DNA of 64,000 nucleotides. Origin: Cryobacterium levicorallinum (GTDB lineage Bacteria; Actinomycetota; Actinomycetes; Actinomycetales; Microbacteriaceae). This document shows, in pieces, positions 54,550-63,172 of the stretch. Each line of letters opens with the position of its first letter. Within the stretch, counting starts at the first letter, position 1. The stretch is taken from the NCBI RefSeq assembly GCF_004402405.1, contig NZ_SOFE01000022.1:159342-223341 (forward strand), in the 5' to 3' direction. The notes under the pieces are model-generated. The model was given only the letters and a program-made list of their open reading frames with translations, did not search any database and was not told the origin of the DNA. Both the position numbers and the translations under genes were made by a program.

Positions 54550-55578
54550 ATGAAGATCGGCATCCTTACCAGCGGCGGCGACTGCCCCGGACTCAACGCG
54601 GTCATTCGTGGCGCTGTGCTCAAGGGCGTGCGCACGCACGATTTCGAGTTCGTCGGAATTCGCAACGGGTGGCGCGGCCTGGTGCAGAGCGAATTCATGC
54701 CGCTCGACCGGCACAGCGTTCGCGGGCTCTCTCGCCAGGGCGGCACCATTTTGGGTAGTTCCCGTACGAACCCGTTCGAGGGTGAGAACGGCGGACCGGA
54801 GAACATCCAGCGCACGCTCGATGAGAACGGCATCGACGCCGTGATCGCCATCGGTGGAGAGGGCACGCTCACCGCCGCGCATCGCCTGACCGAGGCCGGC
54901 CTCAATATCGTCGGCGTGCCCAAGACCATCGACAACGACCTCGAAGCCACCGACTATTCCTTCGGCTTCAACACGGCCGTCGAAATCGCCACCGAAGCCA
55001 TCGACCGGCTGCGCACCACCGCCGAATCCCACGGCCGCTGCATGGTGGTCGAGGTGATGGGACGCCACGTCGGGTGGATCGCCCTGCACTCCGGCATGGC
55101 CGGCGGCGCCCACGCCATCCTCATCCCGGAACAGCCGAAGTCGATCGAACAGATTTGCAACTGGGTCGAGCACGTGCGCGACCGCGGCCGGGCCCCCGTC
55201 ATCGTGGTCTCCGAGGGCTTCCTGCTCTCCGGTATGGAGGAGGCGCATTCCACCAAGGGGCTGGACGCCTTCAGCCGTCCCCGCCTCGGCGGAATCAGTG
55301 AGGTCATCGCGCCGCTGATCGAAGAACGCACCGGCATCGAGAGCCGAGCGACCGTGCTCGGTCACACCCAGCGCGGTGGCGCCCCCTCGGCATACGACCG
55401 CGTGCTCGCCACCCGACTCGGCATGGCCGCCGTCGACGCGATCCACAATTCGCAGTGGGGCTCGATGGTGTCACTGCGCGGCACCGAGATCGTCGTCGTG
55501 AGCATCGCCGCCGCCACCATCGGTCTCAAGCGCGTCTCACCGGCCCGCTACGACGAGGCCGCCGTACTGTTCGGTTAG
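54550..55578 (+). CDS. pfkA: 6-phosphofructokinase
   Basis: Phosphorylates fructose 6-phosphate, a committed step of glycolysis. The 342-residue protein begins MKIGILTSGGDCPGLNA. GGEGT at 102-106 has Gly where PPi-dependent enzymes carry Asp, favouring ATP as donor, while PKTIDND (124-130) is the actinobacterial mixed-group form. GHTQRGGAPSAYDR is the conserved end. An upstream in-frame start would add 47 residues without homology. Its stop overlaps the convergent diguanylate-cyclase stop. Confidence 0.95.
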   Translation: MKIGILTSGGDCPGLNAVIRGAVLKGVRTHDFEFVGIRNGWRGLVQSEFMPLDRHSVRGLSRQGGTILGSSRTNPFEGENGGPENIQRTLDENGIDAVIAIGGEGTLTAAHRLTEAGLNIVGVPKTIDNDLEATDYSFGFNTAVEIATEAIDRLRTTAESHGRCMVVEVMGRHVGWIALHSGMAGGAHAILIPEQPKSIEQICNWVEHVRDRGRAPVIVVSEGFLLSGMEEAHSTKGLDAFSRPRLGGISEVIAPLIEERTGIESRATVLGHTQRGGAPSAYDRVLATRLGMAAVDAIHNSQWGSMVSLRGTEIVVVSIAAATIGLKRVSPARYDEAAVLFG

Positions 55579-56993
55579 CCGGCGGCCGGCTCGCCGGCAC
55601 GCAGCGTCGTGACCTGGTCCTTACCGGAACGCTTCGACATGTACATGGCAGCATCGGCCATTCGCAGGATCGACGCGGTCGTCAGCTCGGAGCCTGGGTC
55701 GAGATGGCACACGACGAGCCCAATGCTCGCCGTGACCCGAAACCCGACGGCTACCCCTGTGAGCGGATGCTGCACCGCAAGCCGAATTCGCTCCGCGAGA
55801 CCCTGCGCGGCGTCCGGGTCAACCTTGGCGCACACCACCACGAACTCGTCACCGCCGAATCGCGCGACGGTATCGACGTCCCTGACGGCGCTGCGCAGGC
55901 GCCCCGCGACCTCGATCAGCACCGAATCGCCCGCCGCGTGGCCCAGCTGGTCGTTCACGACCTTGAAACCGTCCAGATCAAAGAAGATAACGGCCATCGT
56001 GTTGAAGCGCCGTGCGGCCGCTTCGAACACTCTCTCGAGGGTTTGATGGAGTAGTTCGCGGTTCACCAGACCGGTCAGGTGGTCGTAGTGTGCCAGCAGG
56101 CGGAGCTTCTCCTGAAGTCTCACCCGTTCCAAAACCTGTGTCGCCTGGCGGGCCAGAGCCTCGTGCAGCTCGCGCACGGGTCCATCAAAGACACGTTTGC
56201 GACCGTATAGGCAAATCAAGACCCCCAAGATCAGTGGCCCTGAGCGGAGGGGTTCGATGCTGAGCGCCTCGATTCGGCTGGAGCGCATGGCGTCCTCCAG
56301 CCCGGGGTACAGCCGTGCCGCTTCGACCCGGCTGGAAATTGCGACGAACTCGCCGCCGACAAGAACGTCCGATTCCGGGCACGGGCCGAACTGCGGCAGG
56401 AGAGAATCCAGAGCGTGGGTTCCCGCGACCACGCGCAGGGTCCCCGACTCGTCGGGCAGCATGACGGCAGCGGACGTCGCGCGAAAGGCCATCAGTGACC
56501 GGGAGACCAGCGTTTCGGCCAGGCTCTGCTCCGTGGTGCAGGCGCCGAAGGCGGTTGAGGCGTCCTGCAGCACTCGAACCGCTGCCTCGGACGATTCGGC
56601 GACCCGGCGAGCGGACAGCAGCTGGCGTTCCAGATCGTGCCGTTGGGTCGCATCGAAAATGGCCGTGCGTACGAGGAGAGGGGTGCCGTCGGCCGCGAAC
56701 CGGGTGGTTGAGTTGATCAGGATCGGCAAAGTGGTGCCGTCGGCGCAGCGCACCGTCAAGGCGACCTCGCGCACGGTGCCGCCAAGCTGCAAAATTGGCA
56801 GGTACCGGGTCTCATAGAAGATGGAGGAATCCGGCGCCACGAGTAGTTTGAACGGTTTGCCCAGCAGGTCGTCGCGCGAGTACTTCGTCCAGGTCAAGAA
56901 GGTCTCGTTGACGGTGGTGACCACACCGTCCGGAGTAGTACAGAGGTATCCGCAGGGGGCCTGGTCGTAGAGGTCCTCAAAGGAATCGGTCAT
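55575..56993 (-). CDS. PAS-GAF-GGDEF diguanylate cyclase, partner of RsbQ
   Basis: A 472-residue soluble sensor. An N-terminal PAS domain (1-115, EDLYDQAPCGYLCTTPDGVV) is followed by a GAF-type domain (about 135-290) and a GGDEF domain (about 300-465). FGGDEF at 379-384 is intact, and RDVD five residues earlier is the inhibitory I-site, so active c-di-GMP synthesis with product feedback is expected. No EAL domain. The ATG overlaps the stop of the RsbQ-like hydrolase gene. In other bacteria RsbQ is paired with a PAS domain fused to varied outputs; here the output is c-di-GMP. Confidence 0.92.
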   Translation of the reverse strand: MTDSFEDLYDQAPCGYLCTTPDGVVTTVNETFLTWTKYSRDDLLGKPFKLLVAPDSSIFYETRYLPILQLGGTVREVALTVRCADGTTLPILINSTTRFAADGTPLLVRTAIFDATQRHDLERQLLSARRVAESSEAAVRVLQDASTAFGACTTEQSLAETLVSRSLMAFRATSAAVMLPDESGTLRVVAGTHALDSLLPQFGPCPESDVLVGGEFVAISSRVEAARLYPGLEDAMRSSRIEALSIEPLRSGPLILGVLICLYGRKRVFDGPVRELHEALARQATQVLERVRLQEKLRLLAHYDHLTGLVNRELLHQTLERVFEAAARRFNTMAVIFFDLDGFKVVNDQLGHAAGDSVLIEVAGRLRSAVRDVDTVARFGGDEFVVVCAKVDPDAAQGLAERIRLAVQHPLTGVAVGFRVTASIGLVVCHLDPGSELTTASILRMADAAMYMSKRSGKDQVTTLRAGEPAAG

Positions 56994-57805
56994 ACCAGGA
57001 AGGCGGATATTGCTTCGGAGACTTCCGCTGGCGCCGAAAGATGCAGGCAGTGACCCGATACGGGGATAACGGTGAATCGGCTGCCCGGGATCTCCCCGTG
57101 CACGAACTGCCCGACGTGCACCGGCGCGATGGGATCGTTCTTGGATTGGATGACCAGAGTGGGGGTCGACACCTGGCTCAGGTCGTCTCGATTGTCAGAG
57201 AGAAAGACGACCTCGGCAAAATGCTGGGCAATCTGTGGGTCGGTGGTGCAGAAACTGGCGGTCAGTTCTTCGCCGAGTTCGGGGCGGTCGGGGTTGCCCG
57301 TAATAACCGGAGCCATCACGTTGGCCCAACCGAAATAGTTGGTATCGAGAGCATCGATCAATCCATCCAGTTCGATCTGGTCGAATCCACCCAGATAATC
57401 GCCGTCGTTGACGTAGCACGGCGACGGGCTTAGCAGCACGAGCGAACTGAACGGGCTCGGATCACGTACGGAGGCGAGCACACCCATCATTGCGCCGACC
57501 GAATGGCCGATGTAAACGACGTCCCGCAGCTCGAGGCGCTCGATGATTTCCAGGATATCTGCCGCGTAGCCGTGCAGGGAATCGTATTTTCCGGGATCAT
57601 ACTGGCTCAGATCCGACCCGCCGGATCCGACGTGATCAAAGAGCACAATGCGGTAATCTTCGGCGAACGCTGGCGTGACCCTACGCCACATTTCCTGACT
57701 GCAGCCGAAACCGTGCACGAACAAGAGCACCCGGCCGGCCGGTTTTCCGGTCACGTGAATGTTGTTGCGATGTACAACGTCAACCGGTGGTAGCGAAGGG
57801 AGCAT
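56990..57805 (-). CDS. RsbQ-like alpha/beta hydrolase (signalling)
   Basis: A 271-residue alpha/beta hydrolase very like B. subtilis RsbQ along its length: NNIHVTGKPAGRVLLFVHGF, FDHVGSGGSDLSQYD, then VLLSPSPCYVNDGDYLGGF and CTTDPQIAQHFAEVVFLSD. The nucleophile is Ser102 in GHSVGAMMG, with Asp in SKNDPIAPV and His in SGHCLHLS, so the triad is intact. RsbQ makes or delivers a hydrophobic signal to a partner PAS domain. It is the first gene of the pair and coupled by ATGA to the PAS-GAF-GGDEF gene. Confidence 0.93.
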   Translation of the reverse strand: MLPSLPPVDVVHRNNIHVTGKPAGRVLLFVHGFGCSQEMWRRVTPAFAEDYRIVLFDHVGSGGSDLSQYDPGKYDSLHGYAADILEIIERLELRDVVYIGHSVGAMMGVLASVRDPSPFSSLVLLSPSPCYVNDGDYLGGFDQIELDGLIDALDTNYFGWANVMAPVITGNPDRPELGEELTASFCTTDPQIAQHFAEVVFLSDNRDDLSQVSTPTLVIQSKNDPIAPVHVGQFVHGEIPGSRFTVIPVSGHCLHLSAPAEVSEAISAFLV

Positions 57806-57874
57806 CTGATGTCCTTTGGAAGTGCTGAGCCCGAGGGATCGAACACTTCCAATCCTAGGTCGCCCTGACCGTGC

Positions 57875-58129
57875 TCAGGCGAGTTTGGCCTGAACCTGTG
57901 CCAGCGACGGATTCGTCGCCGCTGAGCCGTCGGGGTACAAAATCGTCGGCACGGTTTGGTTGCCGTTGTTGAGGCTCATGACGAGCTCCGACGTGCCGTC
58001 AACCCGTTCGATATTCACCTCGGTGTAGCCGATTCCGACGCTGTCGAGCTGCTTCTTCAATCGTTTGCAGTAACCACACCAGTCGGTCGTGAACATGGTG
58101 ATGGTTCCGGTAGCTGGTAGAAAGTCCAT
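57875..58129 (-). CDS. Mycoredoxin (glutaredoxin-like)
   Basis: An 84-residue thiol-redox protein. The active site is MFTTDWCGYCKRLKKQL with CGYC, and NGNQTVPTI is the cis-Pro segment. Mycoredoxins reduce mycothiol mixed disulfides in actinobacteria. A longer upstream start would give a poorly matching N terminus; ATG is retained. It stands alone, divergent from the NUDIX gene. Confidence 0.9.
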   Translation of the reverse strand: MDFLPATGTITMFTTDWCGYCKRLKKQLDSVGIGYTEVNIERVDGTSELVMSLNNGNQTVPTILYPDGSAATNPSLAQVQAKLA

Positions 58130-58202
58130 GTTCGGAGCTTATCCGAGCTGCCTCCCAACCAGCTCCACGCGCCTTCTGTTCAACAAGCATTAAGATGAGG
58201 CA

Positions 58203-58676
58203 ATGACCTTGCCCCAGGTATGCGTGTGCTACCTCACTCGACTATCTCCCGAAGGCAACCGACAGGTCCTGCTGGGGCGCAAGAAGAAAGGCCTCGGCAT
58301 GGGAAACATCGTCGGGCTGGGTGGCAAGCTCGAAAGCGGCGAAACCGCAGTGGATGCTGCGGTGCGCGAAATCGAGGAGGAGTCGTCTCTCGTGGTGGCG
58401 GCATCCGCTCTTACCGAACTGGGGCTGCTCACCTACCTGTTTCCCCACCGCGAGGAGTGGAGCCAGGAGTCGACCGTCTTCGTCTGCGAGGAGTGGTCGG
58501 GAACACCGCGGGAATCCAACGAGCTGAACCCCCTCTGGTTCGATGTGGCGACCCTGCCAGTCGATGAGATGTGGGACGACGCCCGCCATTGGCTGCCCGG
58601 TGTTCTCAATGGTGTGTCCGTGCGCGCCACCTTCACCTTCGGCGCCGACCTGGAGAGCGTGGTGTTCCGTGCCTGA
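58203..58676 (+). CDS. NUDIX hydrolase (8-oxo-dGTPase-like)
   Basis: A 157-residue pyrophosphohydrolase. The NUDIX box is GGKLESGETAVDAAVREIEE, followed by ESSL: the glycine normally found near its end is Ser, a tolerated change. YLTRLSPEGNRQVLLGRKKK and the spacing to the box resemble MTH1-like oxidised-nucleotide hydrolases. Its stop overlaps the pit start. Confidence 0.88.
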   Translation: MTLPQVCVCYLTRLSPEGNRQVLLGRKKKGLGMGNIVGLGGKLESGETAVDAAVREIEEESSLVVAASALTELGLLTYLFPHREEWSQESTVFVCEEWSGTPRESNELNPLWFDVATLPVDEMWDDARHWLPGVLNGVSVRATFTFGADLESVVFRA

Positions 58677-59865
58677 TTTCAGCCTAATCATCGTGCTGGT
58701 CATCGCCCTGGCCCTCATCTTCGACTTCACCAACGGCTTTCACGACACGGCGAACGCCATGGCCACCCCGATCGCGACCGGCGCCATGAAACCCAAGGTC
58801 GCCGTCGGTGTCGCTGCGATTCTCAACCTGGTCGGGGCATTCCTGTCGACCGAGGTCGCCCGCACAATCTCGGGCGGCATCATCAAGGAGGGCGACGGCG
58901 GGGTGCTGATCACCCCCGAGCTGATTTTCGCCGGTCTGATCGGCGCGATTGTCTGGAACCTGGTCACCTGGCTAATGGGGCTGCCGTCGAGCTCCAGCCA
59001 TGCCCTGTTCGGCGGTCTCATCGGCGCCACCATCATCGGTGTCGGCACCCAGGCCATCGACTACAACGTTGTCGCCGCGAAGGTCATTCTGCCCGCCCTG
59101 ATCGCGCCCGTGATCGCCGGCGTCATCGCCCTCGTCGCCACCCGCCTCGCCTATACGATCACTCGCCGGGACGTCGGTCAGCCCGACGGGCGCGGCGGCT
59201 TTCGCTACGCGCAAATCTTCTCCTCCTCCCTCGTAGCCCTGGCCCACGGCACCAACGATGCACAGAAGACGATGGGCGTGATTACCCTGACCCTGATCGC
59301 CGGTGGATTTCAGGCCGTTGGCAGTGGGCCAACGTTCTGGGTGATCGCCGCCTGCGCGCTGGCGATCGCGATCGGCACCTACACCGGCGGCTGGCGCATC
59401 ATCCGCACCATGGGTACCGGATTGACCGAGATCAAGCCAGCGCAGGGCTTTGCCGCCGAAACCAGCACCGCCGCGACCATCCTGGCCTCGAGTCACCTCG
59501 GCTTCGCACTCTCCACCACCCAGGTCGCCTCCGGTTCGGTGATCGGCTCCGGGCTCGGCCGCCGTGGCTCGACGATTCGCTGGGGCATGGCCGGACGCAT
59601 CGCGCTCGGCTGGGCTATGACGTTGCCGGCCTCGGCCATCATGGGTGCTTTCGCGGCCGGGCTGGCCTTGCTCGGCCCGATCGGCATCGTGCTGGACATG
59701 GTGATTGGCACCATCGTGATCATGGCCCTGTTCCGCTGGTCTCGGCGCAATCGGGTCACTCACCACACTCTGCTCAACGACATCGATGATGCCGGCCGGG
59801 TGGTAAGGATCAGGAAAACGCCGCGTCGCCCCACTCGTTCCGACCGCAGGAGGGTGTCGCTGTGA
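58669..59865 (+). CDS. pit: Low-affinity inorganic phosphate transporter
   Basis: A 398-residue Pit-family membrane protein with about ten helices. FDFTNGFHDTANAMATPIAT and ALAHGTNDAQKTMGVI are the two inverted signature motifs. The GTG start overlaps the NUDIX stop by eight bases. The small membrane gene after it overlaps in GTGA, suggesting an accessory protein. No PhoU-like DUF47 gene is adjacent. Confidence 0.94.
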   Translation: MPDFSLIIVLVIALALIFDFTNGFHDTANAMATPIATGAMKPKVAVGVAAILNLVGAFLSTEVARTISGGIIKEGDGGVLITPELIFAGLIGAIVWNLVTWLMGLPSSSSHALFGGLIGATIIGVGTQAIDYNVVAAKVILPALIAPVIAGVIALVATRLAYTITRRDVGQPDGRGGFRYAQIFSSSLVALAHGTNDAQKTMGVITLTLIAGGFQAVGSGPTFWVIAACALAIAIGTYTGGWRIIRTMGTGLTEIKPAQGFAAETSTAATILASSHLGFALSTTQVASGSVIGSGLGRRGSTIRWGMAGRIALGWAMTLPASAIMGAFAAGLALLGPIGIVLDMVIGTIVIMALFRWSRRNRVTHHTLLNDIDDAGRVVRIRKTPRRPTRSDRRRVSL

Positions 59866-60194
59866 TCGACTGGGCGGCTTTCCTCATCGTCTCCACTGCG
59901 TCGCTCGTCTCGGCGGCACTGGTGGTGAGCCTCTACTCGCTCGGTCTGCGCCTGCTCACCACGGCCGGCCGAATCCCCCTGGTCGAGCCGTACGAGTTCA
60001 CCGGCGCGATTACCGTGCTGAGCCCCAAAAAGGCCGCGAAGCAGGTCAAGCGAGCGCGCAAGGCTGCCGCGGCGAACCCGCTGTCGGATGCCCAGAAGCG
60101 GTTGGCCCTCTACGCCGGCTACGTCTGCTTCACCCTGTGCGCGGCCGCCGTGCTCTACGGCGTCTACCTGATCGTGCCCGTCCTGCACGTCTAA
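59862..60194 (+). CDS. Small membrane protein after pit
   Basis: A 110-residue protein with two helices (AAFLIVSTASLVSAALVVSL and LYAGYVCFTLCAAAVLYGVY) around a basic loop with KKAAKQVKRARKAA. The family is unrecognised. GTG start overlaps the pit stop, so it may serve or modify phosphate uptake. Confidence 0.75.
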   Translation: MIDWAAFLIVSTASLVSAALVVSLYSLGLRLLTTAGRIPLVEPYEFTGAITVLSPKKAAKQVKRARKAAAANPLSDAQKRLALYAGYVCFTLCAAAVLYGVYLIVPVLHV

Positions 60195-60209
60195 CCCTGC
60201 ACGTGCGAG

Positions 60210-61487
60210 CTAGGCGGTTCCGCGCACCCGCGCTAGCCAGGTCATCAGGTGGTAGATCACGATGGCCGCGACCGTGCCGAGCGCGATGCCGTTGAAGCTG
60301 AGGGTGCCGGCGTTCAGCGTGAAGTCGGCGATGCCGATAATGAGCGCTGTCGCCGCCGTGAACTGGTTGACCGGCTTGGAGAAGTCGACCTTGTTGTCGA
60401 GCCAGATCTTCACGCCGATGACGCCGATCAGCCCGTACAGCGCGGTGGTGACGCCGCCGAGCACCCCGTCGGGAATCGTGAAGATGATCGCACCGACCTT
60501 GGGGGAGAGGCCGAGCAGGATCGCGACGATTCCGGCGACCCAATAGGCCGCCGTGGAATAAATACGCGTCGCCGCCATCACGCCGATGTTCTCGCCGTAG
60601 GTCGTGGTTCCGCTGCCGCCGCCGAAGCCAGCGAGCATGGTGGCTAGCCCGTCGGCGAGCAGGGCGCGCCCGGTGAGCCGGTTCACCTTCGCATCCGTCA
60701 TTTGGGCCACACCCTTGATGTGGCCGACGTTCTCGGCGATGAGTACGAGCACGACCGGCAGGAAGGCGGGAAGCACCCCGAACACGGCGGCCGGGTTCTC
60801 GAACGGGTTGGCCGGGGCGGTGAACGGCGGCAGGCCGATCCAGGCGGCCTCGGCGACCCGGCTGAAGTCGACCTCGCCGAAGAAGACGGCCGCGACGTAG
60901 CCGACGAGCACGCCGAGAAAGATCGACAGCCGACCCAGGATGCCGCGAAACAGCACCGTGCACAAAATGACCGCGACGAGGGTGATCAGCGCGGTGAGCG
61001 GTGCCTTGTCGAAGTTGGCTTTGGCGACCGGGGCCAGGTTGAACCCGATCAGGGCGACAATGGCGCCCGACACGATCGGCGGCATCAGCCGGTCGATCCA
61101 GCCGGTGCCGGTGAGCTGCACGATCACCCCGACGAGCGCGAGCAGCGCTCCGACGACCAAAATTCCGAACAGGGCGCTGCCCATGCCGGCCGAGGCCGTT
61201 GCCGCGGTGATCGGCGCGATGAACGCGAACGATGAGCCGAGATAACTCGGCAGTTTATTGCCGGTGATCAGCAGAAACAGCAGGGTTCCAAGACCGGAGA
61301 ACAGCAAAGTCGTGCTGGGCGGAAAGTCGGTGAGCAGCGGCACCAGAAAGGTTGCGCCGAACATGGCGACCACGTGCTGCGAGCCGATTCCGATGGTCAA
61401 CGGCCAGCTCAGTCGTTCGCCCGGGCCGACGACGTCCTGTGCGCCAACCGTTTTTCCGTCACCGTGCAGGGTCCAGGGCAGTGCCAT
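60210..61487 (-). CDS. uraA: Uracil permease (UraA, NCS2 family)
   Basis: A 425-residue nucleobase transporter with about 14 helices. QHVVAMFGATFLVPLL, the ENVGHIKGVAQMT segment and GGSGTTTYGENIGVMA are the UraA signature, including the His and Glu that contact uracil. It functions as proton symporter in related bacteria. Monocistronic. A second NCS2-type permease of the purine branch begins at the right edge. Confidence 0.94.
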   Translation of the reverse strand: MALPWTLHGDGKTVGAQDVVGPGERLSWPLTIGIGSQHVVAMFGATFLVPLLTDFPPSTTLLFSGLGTLLFLLITGNKLPSYLGSSFAFIAPITAATASAGMGSALFGILVVGALLALVGVIVQLTGTGWIDRLMPPIVSGAIVALIGFNLAPVAKANFDKAPLTALITLVAVILCTVLFRGILGRLSIFLGVLVGYVAAVFFGEVDFSRVAEAAWIGLPPFTAPANPFENPAAVFGVLPAFLPVVLVLIAENVGHIKGVAQMTDAKVNRLTGRALLADGLATMLAGFGGGSGTTTYGENIGVMAATRIYSTAAYWVAGIVAILLGLSPKVGAIIFTIPDGVLGGVTTALYGLIGVIGVKIWLDNKVDFSKPVNQFTAATALIIGIADFTLNAGTLSFNGIALGTVAAIVIYHLMTWLARVRGTA

Positions 61488-61555
61488 GTCGTTCTCGTTT
61501 CTTCTGTTCCGTGATCAGGTTTGAGCGTAGCCTGCGCAGCAATAGACTCGAGCCC

Positions 61556-63109
61556 ATGAGCCAGCTCGCTGATCAGACCACCAATCAGGGTCTCGAGGTG
61601 CGAGTGGCCACCGGACTGCTCCGCGGCGTGCGTGAACGCGGCGTGCTCGCCTGGCGCGGCATTCCCTACGCGGCGGCTCCGGTGGGCGATCTGCGCTTTC
61701 GCGCCCCGCGGTCAGCCTCGGCCTGGACCGGCGTGCGCGACGCGAGCCAGTGGGGCCTGATCGCCCCGCAAAGCCACAAGGGCCAGTTTCGCGGCGCCCA
61801 CCCGCGCATTCCGCAGGGCGAAGACTGCCTCAATCTCAATGTGATCGCCCCCGATGAGCGGATGCGCGCCGGCGCGCAACTCCGACCGGTCATGGTGTTC
61901 ATCCACGGCGGGGCCTACAGCGTCGGATCCAGCCGCGAGGTTCCGCGCCAGGGTGAGGGATTGGTACGCCGCGGCGGTATCGTCTACGTCAGCCTCAACT
62001 ACCGACTGGGCGCCCTCGGGTATCTGGACTTTTCCCGGTTTGCCACGCCGGAGCATCCGTTTGAGAGCAATTTGGGGCTGCGCGACCAGGTCGCAGCCCT
62101 GCGGTGGGTGCGGGACAACATCCGCGCGTTCGGCGGGGACCCGGATGCCGTCACCCTGTTCGGCGAGTCGGCCGGCGGCAATGCCGTCACCACGTTGATG
62201 ACGGTGCCGAGCGCGGCCGGCTTGTTCCACCGGGCCATCGCGCAGAGCGCTCCGCCGAACGCGGTCTATCCGAGTGAGCTCACCGCGCGCTGGGCCGGCG
62301 AATTCGTGGACAGCCTGGCGCACGGCCCCGCAGATTACAGCGACGAACAAGCGGCCAGCCTGCTGCTCACCGTTGACCCGGACGTGCTCGCCGCCGCGAC
62401 CACCGCGCTGACCGTGCGTACGCCGGACCAGGATCCGGGCACGATTCCGCTCTGCCCGGTCATCGACGGCGATTTTCTGCCGGAGCGGCCGCTCGATGCC
62501 TTTCGCGACGGCCGGGCCGCGCGCATCCCGTTGATCATCGGCACCAATGCGCGGGAGGGTTCGCTGTTCAGCGGTCGCATTGACATTCTCGCCACCACGC
62601 CGGCGCGCATCCGCACGATCTTCAAGAAGACCAAGAAGAAGGCGAAGAAGGCGCTCAAGGCACAGTATCCGGGCATTCCGGCGTTGCGGGCCGCGCTCGA
62701 TTTTGGGGGTGACTACTCCTTCTGGTATCCGAGCGTGAAGGTCGCCGAGCGGCATTCCCGGTATGCTCCGGTGTACTTCTACCGCTTCGATGCTGCTCCC
62801 CGCCTGCTGCGGCTGATGGGCCTCGACGCCACGCACGGCCTCGAACTGTTTCCGTTGTTCGACCGCCTCGATGGCTGGTTCGGCCGCGGCATGACGGCCC
62901 TCGGTGGGCGCCGCGCCTTTCAGGACATTGGGAACAGAATGCAGGGCTGGTGGCTCGGCTTCGTGCTCGACGGGGTGCCATCGTCCGAGTGGCCGCGGTA
63001 TGAAGAGGGTGCCAGAGAGACGCTCATTATCGATCGGGACGACACGATCAAATCCGACCCGCATCGGGAACGACGTTTGGCCTGGGGTCGGTTTGTGCCG
63101 CACGTCTAA
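61556..63109 (+). CDS. Type-B carboxylesterase
   Basis: A 517-residue esterase of the carboxylesterase/cholinesterase family. The oxyanion loop is VFIHGGAYSVGSS, the nucleophile elbow FGESAGGNAV, the acid Glu in GTNAREGSLF and the His in DATHGLELF, so the triad is present. No signal peptide is seen, so it is probably cytosolic. A Lys-rich segment (FKKTKKKAKKALKAQYPG) lies near residue 360. Natural substrate unknown. Confidence 0.92.
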   Translation: MSQLADQTTNQGLEVRVATGLLRGVRERGVLAWRGIPYAAAPVGDLRFRAPRSASAWTGVRDASQWGLIAPQSHKGQFRGAHPRIPQGEDCLNLNVIAPDERMRAGAQLRPVMVFIHGGAYSVGSSREVPRQGEGLVRRGGIVYVSLNYRLGALGYLDFSRFATPEHPFESNLGLRDQVAALRWVRDNIRAFGGDPDAVTLFGESAGGNAVTTLMTVPSAAGLFHRAIAQSAPPNAVYPSELTARWAGEFVDSLAHGPADYSDEQAASLLLTVDPDVLAAATTALTVRTPDQDPGTIPLCPVIDGDFLPERPLDAFRDGRAARIPLIIGTNAREGSLFSGRIDILATTPARIRTIFKKTKKKAKKALKAQYPGIPALRAALDFGGDYSFWYPSVKVAERHSRYAPVYFYRFDAAPRLLRLMGLDATHGLELFPLFDRLDGWFGRGMTALGGRRAFQDIGNRMQGWWLGFVLDGVPSSEWPRYEEGARETLIIDRDDTIKSDPHRERRLAWGRFVPHV

Positions 63110-63172
63110 GCCAGCGGCGGCCCGGTCTTAGACTGGAACCTTGCGTTAGAGCCACGGCACCGGGAGCACACC

